DNA of 64,000 bases. Origin: Shewanella hanedai. GTDB lineage: Bacteria; Pseudomonadota; Gammaproteobacteria; Enterobacterales; Shewanellaceae. The position numbers were made by a program, and so were the translations under genes. Positions 1 through 9,400 of this stretch are shown here, piece after piece. The notes beneath the pieces were generated by a model that saw nothing but the letters and a program-made list of their open reading frames with translations, was not told the DNA's origin and did not search any database. The stretch lies in the NCBI RefSeq assembly GCF_007197645.1, contig NZ_VKGK01000011.1, positions 1-64,000 on the forward strand. Direction: 5' to 3'. Within the stretch, counting starts at the first letter, position 1. Every line of letters starts with the position of its first letter.

Positions 1-120
1 ACCCGTATGGTTACCGGGTAACATAGTACGCCTTAGTGGAGGCTTGAGCCGTATGCAGTGAAAGTTGCACGTACGGTTCTTAGGAGAGCGGCACTTGGTA
101 ACAGGTGCCGCTTATCCGAC
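1..120 (+). mobile_element. Group II intron, 3' end (domains V and VI)
   Basis: Bases 46-79 have the form of a group II intron domain V: a 34-base hairpin starting GAGCCGTATG, with a GAAA-type loop and ending GTACGGTTC. Domain VI follows, with a stem pairing 88-94 with 105-111 and a likely branch-point A near 114. The intron should end at the AC dinucleotide at 119-120. Just after this point the minus strand is readable as an aminotransferase, so the intron has inserted into that gene in antisense orientation. The intron-encoded reverse transcriptase and 5' end would lie to the left of the window. The exact 3' boundary is uncertain by one or two bases. Confidence 0.85.
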
Positions 121-659
121 CACACTCGACCCACTGGGTTATGTGGGTTGCACAGCAGTACAATCTTTACCTTGCCCTGCTTTAACTGGTTTTCAAAACC
201 CTCTAAATCCAATTCATAACGGCCGTTTTCAACCTTCAATGGATTATTTACCACGGTTCTACCCGCTGACTCAATTAGACGGCGAAATTGATGATAGACA
301 GGTGTTTGAATAAGCACGCCGTCGCCCATTTCAGAAAACTCTCTGATCAACAAGGCTATTGCACTTAATACACCTGGTACTTGGACAAAATGCTCAGGGT
401 TAAGCTCCAGCTGGTGACGCTGATTGCTCCAACTGGCAATGCTGTTAAACACCGTCTGCGAGTCAAACTCGTAAGAGTAAGTTTCTCTGTGCACTAAATT
501 TTGCATCGCATTGCTAATCACCGGTGCAATAGGAAACTCCATATCGGCAATCCAATAAGGCACAAGATCATCGGTACCATAAACTTGATTGAGCATTTTG
601 CTGTCGTTCTTAATAAATTTGTCGCTGATTTGCTTATTATTTAGTTGTGCATTGAACAT
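121..659 (-). pseudogene. PatB/MalY-type PLP aminotransferase (C-S lyase), 5' fragment cut by the intron
   Basis: This is the N-terminal half (about 180 residues) of a fold-type I PLP enzyme of the PatB/MalY family, which act as cystathionine beta-lyases or aminotransferases. The start (ATG at 657-659) gives MFNAQLNNKQ and leads into the family motif VPYWIADMEF. The reading frame reaches the PLP-domain motif CNPHNPVGRVW, then leaves the family at base 120, where the group II intron begins. The PLP lysine would lie further on, to the left of the window. Because the intron is antisense to the gene, splicing cannot restore this mRNA, so the gene is probably inactive. A longer upstream reading of the same frame has no family similarity. 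Confidence 0.8.
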
Positions 660-868
660 ATTTTTCTCGTCGTTTAATGTCGATATGTAACTAAGACGGA
701 CAACAGAAAAAAAAGACGCAAAAGAGGATAAACTTTTTACAATTATTTGGTTTAAGGAAAACATCGAGACAGGAAAATGAGAAAAGACAATAACAATAAC
801 AATAAAACAGTAAAAGGGTGGGCTCACTTGCCTAGAACACTAATAACCTAACGTCTAGGCAAGCTCAT

Positions 869-913
869 AATCAACAAACTAGTAATCAACAAGCTAGTAA
901 TCAACAAGCTAAG
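869..913. repeat. Three tandem 15-base repeats at the sigma-factor stop codon
   Basis: The unit AATCAACAAGCTAGT occurs at 869-883 (one mismatch), 884-898 and 899-913 (diverging in the last two bases). The last copy contains the stop codon and final codons of the minus-strand sigma-factor gene, so the array runs from its C-terminus into the 3' untranslated region. It looks like a slippage-generated array. Confidence 0.8.
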
Positions 914-1440
914 TGCTGGCATTGAGGCTTAGGTTTAAAATCAACAATCCCCTCACGGCCAACTTCAATATCACAGTTGGTCAGCAGTAAGTCTTTAAAT
1001 TTAACTCGGCCACGTTGAATCCGGCTTTTAGCACCAGAAAGGGAGATACCTAATCTATCTGCTATTACTTGTTGCGGTAAGCCATAGACCTCAGCGAGTA
1101 TCATCGCTAAACGATATTTTTCTGGCAGACAATCAAACATAGGCCTTAAACACTGTGCCATTTTCTGTAATGCCGCTTCCTCTGGCACCTCATCGACATA
1201 AGAGTCTGACAACTCATCGTGCATCTCTCTACCACGGTAGAAGTCCATCATCACATTATGAGTAATACGGTATAGCCAACTTTTTAAGCTGTCCTGAGAT
1301 TTTAGCTGATGCAAGTTACTGCTCGCTTTGATATAGACCTCTTGCAGAATGTCATCAACTGCATCGACATCATCAATTTTGTTAAGCACATAGTGTCTAA
1401 GTTGTTCTTTTAGGTTTAACCAATCAGCTAGCATAGTCAT
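901..1440 (-). CDS. ECF-type RNA polymerase sigma factor, SigZ-like
   Basis: This is a small sigma-70 family protein of about 179 residues. Region 2 is visible as DDILQEVYIKASSNL followed by SLKSWLYRITHNVMMDF, the typical sigma-2 core-binding and -10 recognition segment. Region 4 is visible as LPEKYRLAMILAEVYG with the helix-turn-helix QQVIADRLGISLSGAKSRIQRGR in two overlapping parts. The C-terminus is rich in Cys and His (a Cys near residue 155, then CQHLAC at the end), as in SigZ-type factors, and may bind metal or sense redox. The chosen start is ATG at 1438-1440; another ATG lies two codons later, and an upstream TTG is less likely. No anti-sigma gene is adjacent, so the regulatory partner is unknown. 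Confidence 0.8.
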   Translation of the reverse strand: MTMLADWLNLKEQLRHYVLNKIDDVDAVDDILQEVYIKASSNLHQLKSQDSLKSWLYRITHNVMMDFYRGREMHDELSDSYVDEVPEEAALQKMAQCLRPMFDCLPEKYRLAMILAEVYGLPQQVIADRLGISLSGAKSRIQRGRVKFKDLLLTNCDIEVGREGIVDFKPKPQCQHLAC

Positions 1441-1687
1441 CTCAATCAAGGTCAATTTTCATTAAAATCCGTCGTCACGTAAACATGAACAAAGATTAAA
1501 AATACATTACATTAATTCGACAATACCAGAAACATAGTAAAGATAGGAAATAAAACCTACAAATGTAGGTTTATTATTAGTAGGAGATCAGTGTTCGACA
1601 TAACTTATTTGAAGCTTAATGCCGACAATCCCCTGCTGATGAAATCAATATTTCAATAACACTCTACGCTATCAAACTTTAGCTTCA

Positions 1688-2071
1688 CTAGCCTTTTGAG
1701 TGGGCTTCAGCATATAACTGCGCGCTAAATATCCGCCATCCGAGATCCGTTTTATGCATGATGTACAAACACCGAAATTCACTCGACATATCGGAGAAAT
1801 AAACCCGCCATCCAACATCCACTTTGGCAACATTTCGGCCAAGTTGACGAATTTCAGAGATCACAAACTCTGAATATTGATGACCTTGTTCGGTAAGACG
1901 CTTGCAGTTTCTATCAAACTTCTCAATTAATGCTGCACCTTCGCTAAATACTAGCGCACCATCTGCATCCGATATCGCACACGGCATCGTATATTTAGTT
2001 GAAATAGCCACAGCATCTTTGTCATCAAAGGCCTGACCATAGGATTGAAGCAAGGTTTTTATCTCTTCCAT
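1688..2071 (-). CDS. NTF2-like / SnoaL-fold protein of unknown function
   Basis: About 127 residues with the pattern of a small NTF2-like (SnoaL/DUF4440-type) cone fold. An N-terminal helix (MEEIKTLLQSYGQAFDDKD) is followed by a region typical of the fold (YTMPCAISDADG), and the C-terminal strands end in LGWRIFSAQLYAE. Such proteins are small ligand-binding or isomerase-like domains, and no substrate can be inferred. ATG at 2069-2071 is preferred over an upstream TTG because the protein then starts directly with the first helix. The gene is divergent from pfaR across a 487-base intergenic region, so the two may share control sequences, but it is not a known part of the PUFA pathway. Confidence 0.65.
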   Translation of the reverse strand: MEEIKTLLQSYGQAFDDKDAVAISTKYTMPCAISDADGALVFSEGAALIEKFDRNCKRLTEQGHQYSEFVISEIRQLGRNVAKVDVGWRVYFSDMSSEFRCLYIMHKTDLGWRIFSAQLYAEAHSKG

Positions 2072-2208
2072 AAGCACCAATATTGATTAAGTAATGTTCT
2101 TTGGGGAAAAGTAACATCAAAGAATAATCAACTTCAATAGATAACAGCAAAATCAGGTAATTCGATATCTTCTCAGCACTGGGCCTAACGACTCATGGGT
2201 AATATTTC

Positions 2209-2222
2209 CATCATTAATGATG
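2209..2222. promoter_or_regulatory. Perfect palindrome, candidate operator
   Basis: CATCATTAATGATG is a perfect 14-base palindrome in the divergent intergenic region. A dimeric regulator could bind it. The cognate protein is unknown. Confidence 0.35.
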
Positions 2223-2296
2223 AACAGGTAATGCTAAATATAACCTCACAGTTAAATATCCCAACAAATGGGCTACTCCCTAGTCACAGGCAGAAA

Positions 2297-2327
2297 ACTC
2301 GCCTTAAACACGGTTTATTCGGCGAGT
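2297..2327. promoter_or_regulatory. Nested hairpin upstream of pfaR
   Basis: ACTCGCC (2297-2303) pairs with GGCGAGT (2321-2327). Inside, TAAAC (2305-2309) pairs with GTTTA (2313-2317) around the loop ACG, giving a two-part stem. Read on the minus strand it is followed by TTTT, so it could terminate leftward transcription. Read on the plus strand it could be a leader structure if pfaR transcription starts upstream of it. Confidence 0.4.
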
Positions 2328-2493
2328 GAAATAAAAATATTAAACACAAATAAAAATACACGTGTAAGCTAGAACTGGTCGAATGAGAAACAATTAAGTC
2401 CCAGGTGATTGTATTGCCCCATAAGGTCAGGTAATCTGCTCATCCATTAGTCTATAAATACTGATTAAATACGATAAATAAGGATGTTTTGTT

Positions 2494-2507
2494 GATTAAT
2501 TTTAATC
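2494..2507. promoter_or_regulatory. AT-rich inverted repeat about 50 bases before pfaR
   Basis: GATTAA and TTAATC flank two T residues, giving a 6-base inverted repeat 51 bases before the pfaR start. It could be an operator or part of an AT-rich promoter; symmetry and location are the only evidence. Confidence 0.25.
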
Positions 2508-2558
2508 ATAACGTCGCAATAAGTCCCAACAGATTGTTCATGGATACTCATTAAATAG

Positions 2559-3425
2559 ATGGCAGAGCAAGCTAGTGAGAAAACAAATCCGGAACACATA
2601 AATTCGGATAAGCGTACGCAATGTGCCACAGAGACTCGGCACCGTAATGCCACTACGACACCGGAGATGCGTCGATTTATCCAAGGATCGGATCTTACAG
2701 TGTCCCAACTCGCTAAAGTGCTCAACATTAGCGAAGCGACTGTGCGCAAGTGGCGCAAACGCGATTCCGTGATCGATACGTCTAACACTCCCCATCATCT
2801 CAATACGACACTAACCCCATTACAAGAATATGTTGTCGTTGGGCTGAGGTATCAGTTAAAAATTCCGTTAGACAGATTATTAGTCGTGACCCAAAAATAC
2901 ATTAATCCTAATGTGTCACGTTCAGGCCTTGCTCGTTGCCTGAAACGTTATGGTGTCTCTCGCATTAACGGCATCGAAAGCCCTCATGTACCGATGCGTT
3001 ATTTTAATCAGCTGCCGATAACTCAAGGCAGCGATATACAAACCTATACGCTCCATTACGAAACACTTGCAGAAACCTTGGCCTTGCCAAATACCAATAG
3101 TGACAACGTATTACAAATCGTGTCTTTGACGATTCCGCCTCAACTCACCGACGAAGAATCCTTTTCAATTCTTCTTGGTGTCGATCCAGACAGTGATTGG
3201 ATCTATTTAGATATCTATAAAGATGGCAATACACAAGCCACAAACCGATATATCGCCAATGTGTTAAAGCATGGGCCGTTTCATCTGCGTAAGTTGCTTG
3301 TTCGCAACTACCACACCTTTTTGCAACGTTTTCCTGGTGCCAAGTTTAGTCATGGCCCTGTCACAGAACTCGTTGAAACTAACAACAAGACGCCTGATAC
3401 TCAGGCACCCAGTGGAGACTCATAA
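2559..3425 (+). CDS. pfaR: PfaR, regulator of the PUFA synthase cluster, transposase-derived
   Basis: 288 residues, first gene of the pfa operon; homologues at this position are known as pfaR. A helix-turn-helix is clear at residues 46-68 (LTVSQLAKVLNISEATVRKW). The following segment to about residue 135 resembles the N-terminal region of IS481-type transposases. Residues 184-254 can be laid over the IS481 integrase core: DPDSDWIYLDIYKDG, then PFHLRKLLVRNYHTF where transposases have a TDNG-type motif. The acidic residues of the DDE site appear replaced (R249 in place of the second Asp), so the protein looks like a domesticated DNA-binding protein without transposase activity. The ribosome site is weak. 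The stop codon overlaps the pfaA start by one base (TAATG), implying coupled translation. Its role as transcription activator is family knowledge. Confidence 0.85.
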   Translation: MAEQASEKTNPEHINSDKRTQCATETRHRNATTTPEMRRFIQGSDLTVSQLAKVLNISEATVRKWRKRDSVIDTSNTPHHLNTTLTPLQEYVVVGLRYQLKIPLDRLLVVTQKYINPNVSRSGLARCLKRYGVSRINGIESPHVPMRYFNQLPITQGSDIQTYTLHYETLAETLALPNTNSDNVLQIVSLTIPPQLTDEESFSILLGVDPDSDWIYLDIYKDGNTQATNRYIANVLKHGPFHLRKLLVRNYHTFLQRFPGAKFSHGPVTELVETNNKTPDTQAPSGDS

Positions 3426-6400
3426 TGAGCCAAACCTCTAAACCCTCAAATGCTAAAACTGCAGAATCAAAGCAGGATACGCAAGCCGATTCACGACTCA
3501 ATAAACGCCTAAAAGATATGCCTATCGCGATTGTCGGTATGGCCAGTATCTTTGCTAATTCGCGTTATTTAAATAAGTTCTGGGATCTTATCAGTGAGAA
3601 AATTGATGCCATCACTGAACTGCCATCAACACATTGGCAACCAGAAGACTATTTTGATGCGAATAAGAGCACGCCAGATAAGAGTTATTGTAAACGTGGC
3701 GGTTTCTTGCCAGATGTTGATTTCAACCCAATGGAATTTGGCTTGCCGCCAAATATCCTTGAGTTAACGGATACATCACAGCTGCTGTCTTTGATTGTGG
3801 CTAAAGAAGTATTGGCCGATGCTAACCTGCCTGAAGGTTACGACAGAGACAAAATTGGTATCACATTGGGTGTGGGCGGCGGACAAAAAATCAGTCATAG
3901 CTTAACCGCGCGTCTTCAGTACCCAGTACTAAAGAAAGTCTTCTCTAACAGCGGCATTAGTGACGCTGACAGCGAGATGCTGATTAAGAAATTCCAAGAC
4001 CAATATGTGCATTGGGAAGAGAACTCATTCCCAGGTTCATTAGGCAACGTGATTGCTGGTCGTATCGCGAACCGATTCGATTTTGGTGGCATGAACTGTG
4101 TGGTCGATGCTGCATGTGCAGGCTCTTTAGCTGCAATGCGTATGGCGCTTAGTGAGTTGGTTGAAGGCCGTTCAGAGATGATGATCACTGGTGGTGTGTG
4201 TACCGACAACTCACCTTCTATGTACATGAGCTTCTCGAAAACCCCAGCGTTCACCACCAATGAAACCATTCAGCCTTTTGATATCGACTCTAAAGGCATG
4301 ATGATTGGTGAAGGTATCGGCATGATCGCACTTAAGCGTCTTGAAGATGCTGAACGTGACGGCGACCGTATTTACTCAGTGATTAAAGGTATCGGTTCAT
4401 CATCAGACGGTAAGTTCAAGTCTATCTATGCACCGCGCCCAGAAGGTCAAGCAAAAGCACTAAACCGTGCCTATGATGACGCTGGTTTTGCGCCGCACAC
4501 CTTAGGCCTTATCGAAGCTCATGGTACAGGTACAGCCGCAGGTGATGCTGCTGAATTTGCCGGTCTTTGCTCTGTGTTTAGTCAAGGTGACGATACCAAG
4601 CAACATATCGCTTTGGGCTCAGTAAAATCGCAAATCGGCCATACTAAGTCGACCGCAGGTACTGCAGGTCTAATCAAAGCCTCTTTGGCACTGCATCACA
4701 AAGTGTTGCCAGCGACGATTAACATCAGCGAACCGAGTCCAAAACTGGATATCGAAAACTCACCTTTTTATCTCAACACCGAGACACGTCCATGGCTTCC
4801 TCGTGTTGATGGTACGCCCCGCCGTGCAGGTATCAGCTCATTTGGTTTTGGTGGCACTAACTTCCACTTCGTTCTGGAAGAGTATGCGCCTGAGCACAAT
4901 CGCATTGACAGTGAGAAAGCTAAATACCGTCAGCGCCAAGTAGCTCAAAGCTTCCTTATTAACGCAGCAAGCAAAGATGCACTGATAAACGAGCTAAACA
5001 CACTCGCCGCATCTGCAACTCAAGTTGAGTTCAACTTAAAAGATGCCGCTGCCAACTATGCCCTGCGCGAACTTGATGCTAATTCGCCGCGTATTGGTTT
5101 AGTGGTTAATACAAGTGATGAGCTTGCAACCTCAATCAAACAAGCTATCGCTAAACTGACAAGCGGTGATGATTCTGTAAGCTGGCAGTTACCAGGTGGC
5201 ACCAGCTACCGTGCAAGTGCTGTGACAGGTAAAGTGGCCGCCTTGTTTGCAGGTCAAGGTTCACAGTATCTGAATATGGGCCGGGATCTTGCCTGTTACT
5301 ACCCAGAGATGCGTCAGCAGCTTGTCACCGCAGATAAAGTCTTTGCCGCTAATGGCAAAACGCCGCTGTCACAAACCTTATATCCAAAGCCTGTCTTTAA
5401 TAAAGATGACTTAAAGGCACAAGAAACGGTACTAACCAACACTGCCAACGCGCAAAGTGCCATTGGTGCTATCGCGATGGGTCAGTATGAGTTGTTTACC
5501 GCTGCAGGCTTTAATGCCGACATGGTCGCGGGTCACAGCTTTGGTGAACTCAGTGCGCTTTGTGCCGCTGGTGTTATTTCAACTGACGACTTCTATAAAC
5601 TTGCTTTCGCTCGTGGCGATGCCATGGCAACGAAAGCTGAGCTTCCGAAAGGCGAAACTGAAGCTGACTCTCAACAAGATAGTGGCGCAATGTACGCCAT
5701 CATCACTAAGTCAGCTGAAGACCTTGCAACACTTGAGACCACTATCGCTAAGTTCGATGGGGTAAAAGTGGCTAACTACAATGCGCCGACTCAGTCTGTG
5801 ATTGCAGGTCCAACTGCATCGACTGGTGAAGCCGCTAAAGCACTCAGTGAACTTGGCTACAAGGCGATCAACTTACCGGTATCGGGTGCTTTCCATACCG
5901 AACTAGTGGGTCACGCTCAAGCACCATTCGCTAAGGCAATTGATGCAGCTAAATTCACTAAGCCAACTCGTGCGCTGTACTCTAACGCCACGGGTGCGCT
6001 GCACGACAATACTGCCGCTAAGATTAAGGCCTCGTTCAAGAAACATATGCTTCAATCAGTACGCTTTACTACTGAACTTGAAGCCATGTATGACGCAGGA
6101 GCGCGTATCTTTGTCGAATTTGGTCCAAAGAACATTCTGCAAAAACTAGTACAAGGTACCCTTGGCGATAGAATAAATGAGCTTTGCACAGTCTCTATCA
6201 ACCCGAGCCCTAAAGGTGATAGTGATCTACAACTTAAGCAAGCCGCGGTTCAATTAGCCGTTGCGGGTGTACAACTCGACAATATCGACCCATACCAAGC
6301 CGATATTGCAGCCCCAGCTAAAGCATCGCCAATGAATATCACGCTCAACGCAGCTAACTATATTAGCAAGGCAACTCGCGCTAAAATGGCTAAATCATTA

Positions 6401-9400
6401 GAGACGGGAACAGTGACAAGTCTTGCTCCTCAAATAGAAAGAGTGATTGAAGAGAAGATTGTTGAAGTCATCGTTGAAAAACGTGTCGAAGTTGAAAAGA
6501 TTGTAGAAAAAATCGTTGAAGTATCTCAACCCAATATTACAAGCCAAGCAGTATCAGCTCAGTTTGATGTCAATTCAGTTAATGAGAGTGTCGTATCAGT
6601 GTCTCAAAATAAACCTTTATCACCTGTTAGTGGTGACGCGCTAAGCAACTTTTTTGCCGCTCAGCAGCAAGCCGCAGAGCTTCATCAGCAGTTCCTAGAG
6701 ATCCCACAGCAATACGGTCAGACTTTCACGACCTTAATGACTGAACAAACTAAGTTAGCTGGCAACGGTATTGCGATACCTGAAAGCTTACAGCGCTCGA
6801 TGGAGCAGTTCCATCAGCTTCAAGCTCAAACATTGCAAAGCCATACTCAATTCCTTGAGATGCAGGCTGGTAGTAACATTGCTGCACTTAACATGCTTAA
6901 TGGCACACCAACTCAAACCTATGCGCCAGCAATACAGAGTGCACCAACCGTTTCAGCTATCGTGCATACAGCTCCAACAGTCGTGCCTACTGCTTCAATC
7001 GCTGCACCTGTCGCAGCACCAGCACAATCGGCACCGGTAGCTGTAACGACTCAAGTTCAAGCTCCACAAGCCCAAGCACCGCAAGTGAGTCGCCAAGCAG
7101 CACCTGTGCAAAATGCACCAGTGGCCGTTGCTCCAGTTGCGTCACCAGCATCAAATACAAACGCTTTATCAGCAGCTAAGGTTCAAGCGACCATGCTTGA
7201 AGTGGTTGCCGAAAAGACCGGTTACCCAACTGAAATGCTTGAACTTGAGATGGACATGGAAGCCGATCTCGGCATCGATTCTATTAAAAGAGTCGAGATA
7301 TTAGGCACCGTTCAAGATGAGCTACCAGGTCTGCCAGAGCTTAGCCCTGAAGATTTAGCTGAATGTCGCACACTGGGTGAAATTGTTGCCTACATGAACA
7401 GCAAGTTGACTAATACAAGTGCAGCTGAAGGCTCTCATACGAGTTCAGCTCCTGTTGTTAACGCTGCTGCCCCAGTTAATGTTAGCGGCCTTAGCGCAGA
7501 GAAGGTTCAAGCTACAATGATGTCAGTGGTTGCCGAGAAAACCGGTTACCCGACTGAAATGCTAGAACTTGAAATGGACATGGAAGCCGACCTCGGTATC
7601 GATTCTATTAAAAGAGTCGAGATATTAGGCACCGTTCAAGATGAGCTACCAGGCCTGCCTGAGCTTAGCCCTGAAGATTTAGCAGAATGTCGCACACTGG
7701 GTGAAATCGTTGCTTACATGAATTCGAAACTACCATCAGTAGATTCTCAAGCAACAGCAACAAGCATAACGGACTCTTTACCTTTAAAAGCCGCTGAAGG
7801 CTCTACTTATACAACATCCGCTGAGGGCTCGCTCTCTGCTGAGACAGCCTTGAGCGCGCAAAAAGTGCAAGCTACAATGATGTCAGTGGTTGCCGAGAAA
7901 ACCGGTTACCCGACTGAAATGCTAGAACTTGAGATGGACATGGAAGCCGACCTTGGTATTGATTCTATTAAAAGAGTCGAGATACTAGGTACTGTTCAAG
8001 ATGAGCTTCCGGGTCTGCCTGAACTGAATCCTGAAGATTTAGCCGAGTGTCGTACACTGGGTGAAATTGTTGCGTATATGAATAACAAACTTGCGACTGT
8101 ATCTACTACAGTCGCAAGCACAAGCACCGCGACCTCTTTACCTTCACAAACCGCTGAGGGCTCTACTAATACAAGTGCAGCTGAGGGCTCACTCTCTGCT
8201 GAGAAAGTTCAAAGCACGATGATGTCAGTGGTTGCTGATAAGACAGGTTACCCGACTGAAATGCTCGAACTGAGCATGGACATGGAAGCAGACCTTGGTA
8301 TCGACTCGATTAAACGTGTTGAAATTCTCGGGACTGTTCAAGATGAACTACCAGGATTACCTGAGCTTAACCCTGAAGATTTAGCTGAATGTCGCACATT
8401 AGGTGAAATCGTTGCCTACATGAACAGCAAGCTGACTAATACAAGTGCAGCTGAGGGCTCTTGCGCCGCGGCGGTTCCTCAAGTTAGTGCCGCTGAAGAC
8501 TCTACTAATACAAGTGCTGCTGAGACAGCCTTGAGCGCGCAAAAAGTTCAGGCAACCATGATGTCAGTGGTGGCCGATAAGACTGGTTACCCGACTGAGA
8601 TGCTCGAACTGAGCATGGACATGGAAGCAGATTTAGGCATCGACTCTATCAAGCGTGTTGAAATTCTTGGAACCGTTCAAGATGAACTGCCTGGGCTACC
8701 TGAACTCAACCCTGAAGATTTAGCCGAGTGTAGAACATTAGGTGAAATCGTTTCGTACATGAACTCTAAGCTGACTAATGCAAGTGCTGTAGTTACTGGC
8801 GCAGTTAAGTCAGTAGCTGAAACTATTACCTCTTCTCTTGAGCTTCCTCCTCACAGCGAGGTAGCGCTAAAAAAGCTTAATGCGGCGGACATACTTAAAG
8901 ACTGTTTCGCCGCAGACACTAACGTTGTGATCACAGATGACGGTCACAACGCCGGTGTATTAGCTGAGAAACTGACAAAACAAGGCCTAAACGTTGCCGT
9001 TGTTCGTCTTCCTAAAGGCAGTGCGCAATCACCACTTAACAGTGATGTCGCTAGCTTTCAGGCAAAAACAATCGATGAAGCAGGTATCAAAGCGGTTATC
9101 GGTCAAATCGAGCAACAGCTAGGTCAAATCGGTGGATTCATTCACCTACAGCCAGAAGCTGATGCCACTAACCCTGCTGCACTAAACCTAAGCGATGACA
9201 GCTTTACCCATGTTAGCCAAGCTTTCCTTTGGGCTAAGTTGTTACAACCAAAGCTGACGCTTGAAAGCGCTGGCCGTCATTGTTTTATCACCGTCAGTCG
9301 TATCGATGGTGGTTTTGGTTACTTAAACACTCAACAGCTACAAACCGCTGAGCTAAACCAAGCGGCACTGGCCGGTTTAACCAAGACATTAAGCCACGAG

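Larger units (their letters stand above)
2072..2558. other. Intergenic region between the NTF2-like gene and pfaR
   Basis: This non-coding stretch must hold the divergent promoters for the NTF2-like gene and the pfa operon. Three symmetrical elements are visible and listed separately: a perfect 14-base palindrome (2209-2222), a nested hairpin (2297-2327) and an AT-rich inverted repeat (2494-2507). I see no convincing -35/-10 pair and no credible small gene. Confidence 0.6.

Noticed and set aside
65-313. 82-codon plus-strand frame across the intron end
   Set aside because: It crosses the intron-exon boundary and runs antisense to a recognisable aminotransferase.
3916-4269. Long antisense open frames inside pfaA, pfaB and pfaC
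   Set aside because: They are shadows of the strongly biased codon usage in the sense genes and show no start context or domain.
7166-8773. CRISPR-like regular repeats
   Set aside because: The repeats are long, coding and in frame (ACP domains); the 150-base repeats in the protease are likewise coding. No CRISPR array or cas gene was seen.
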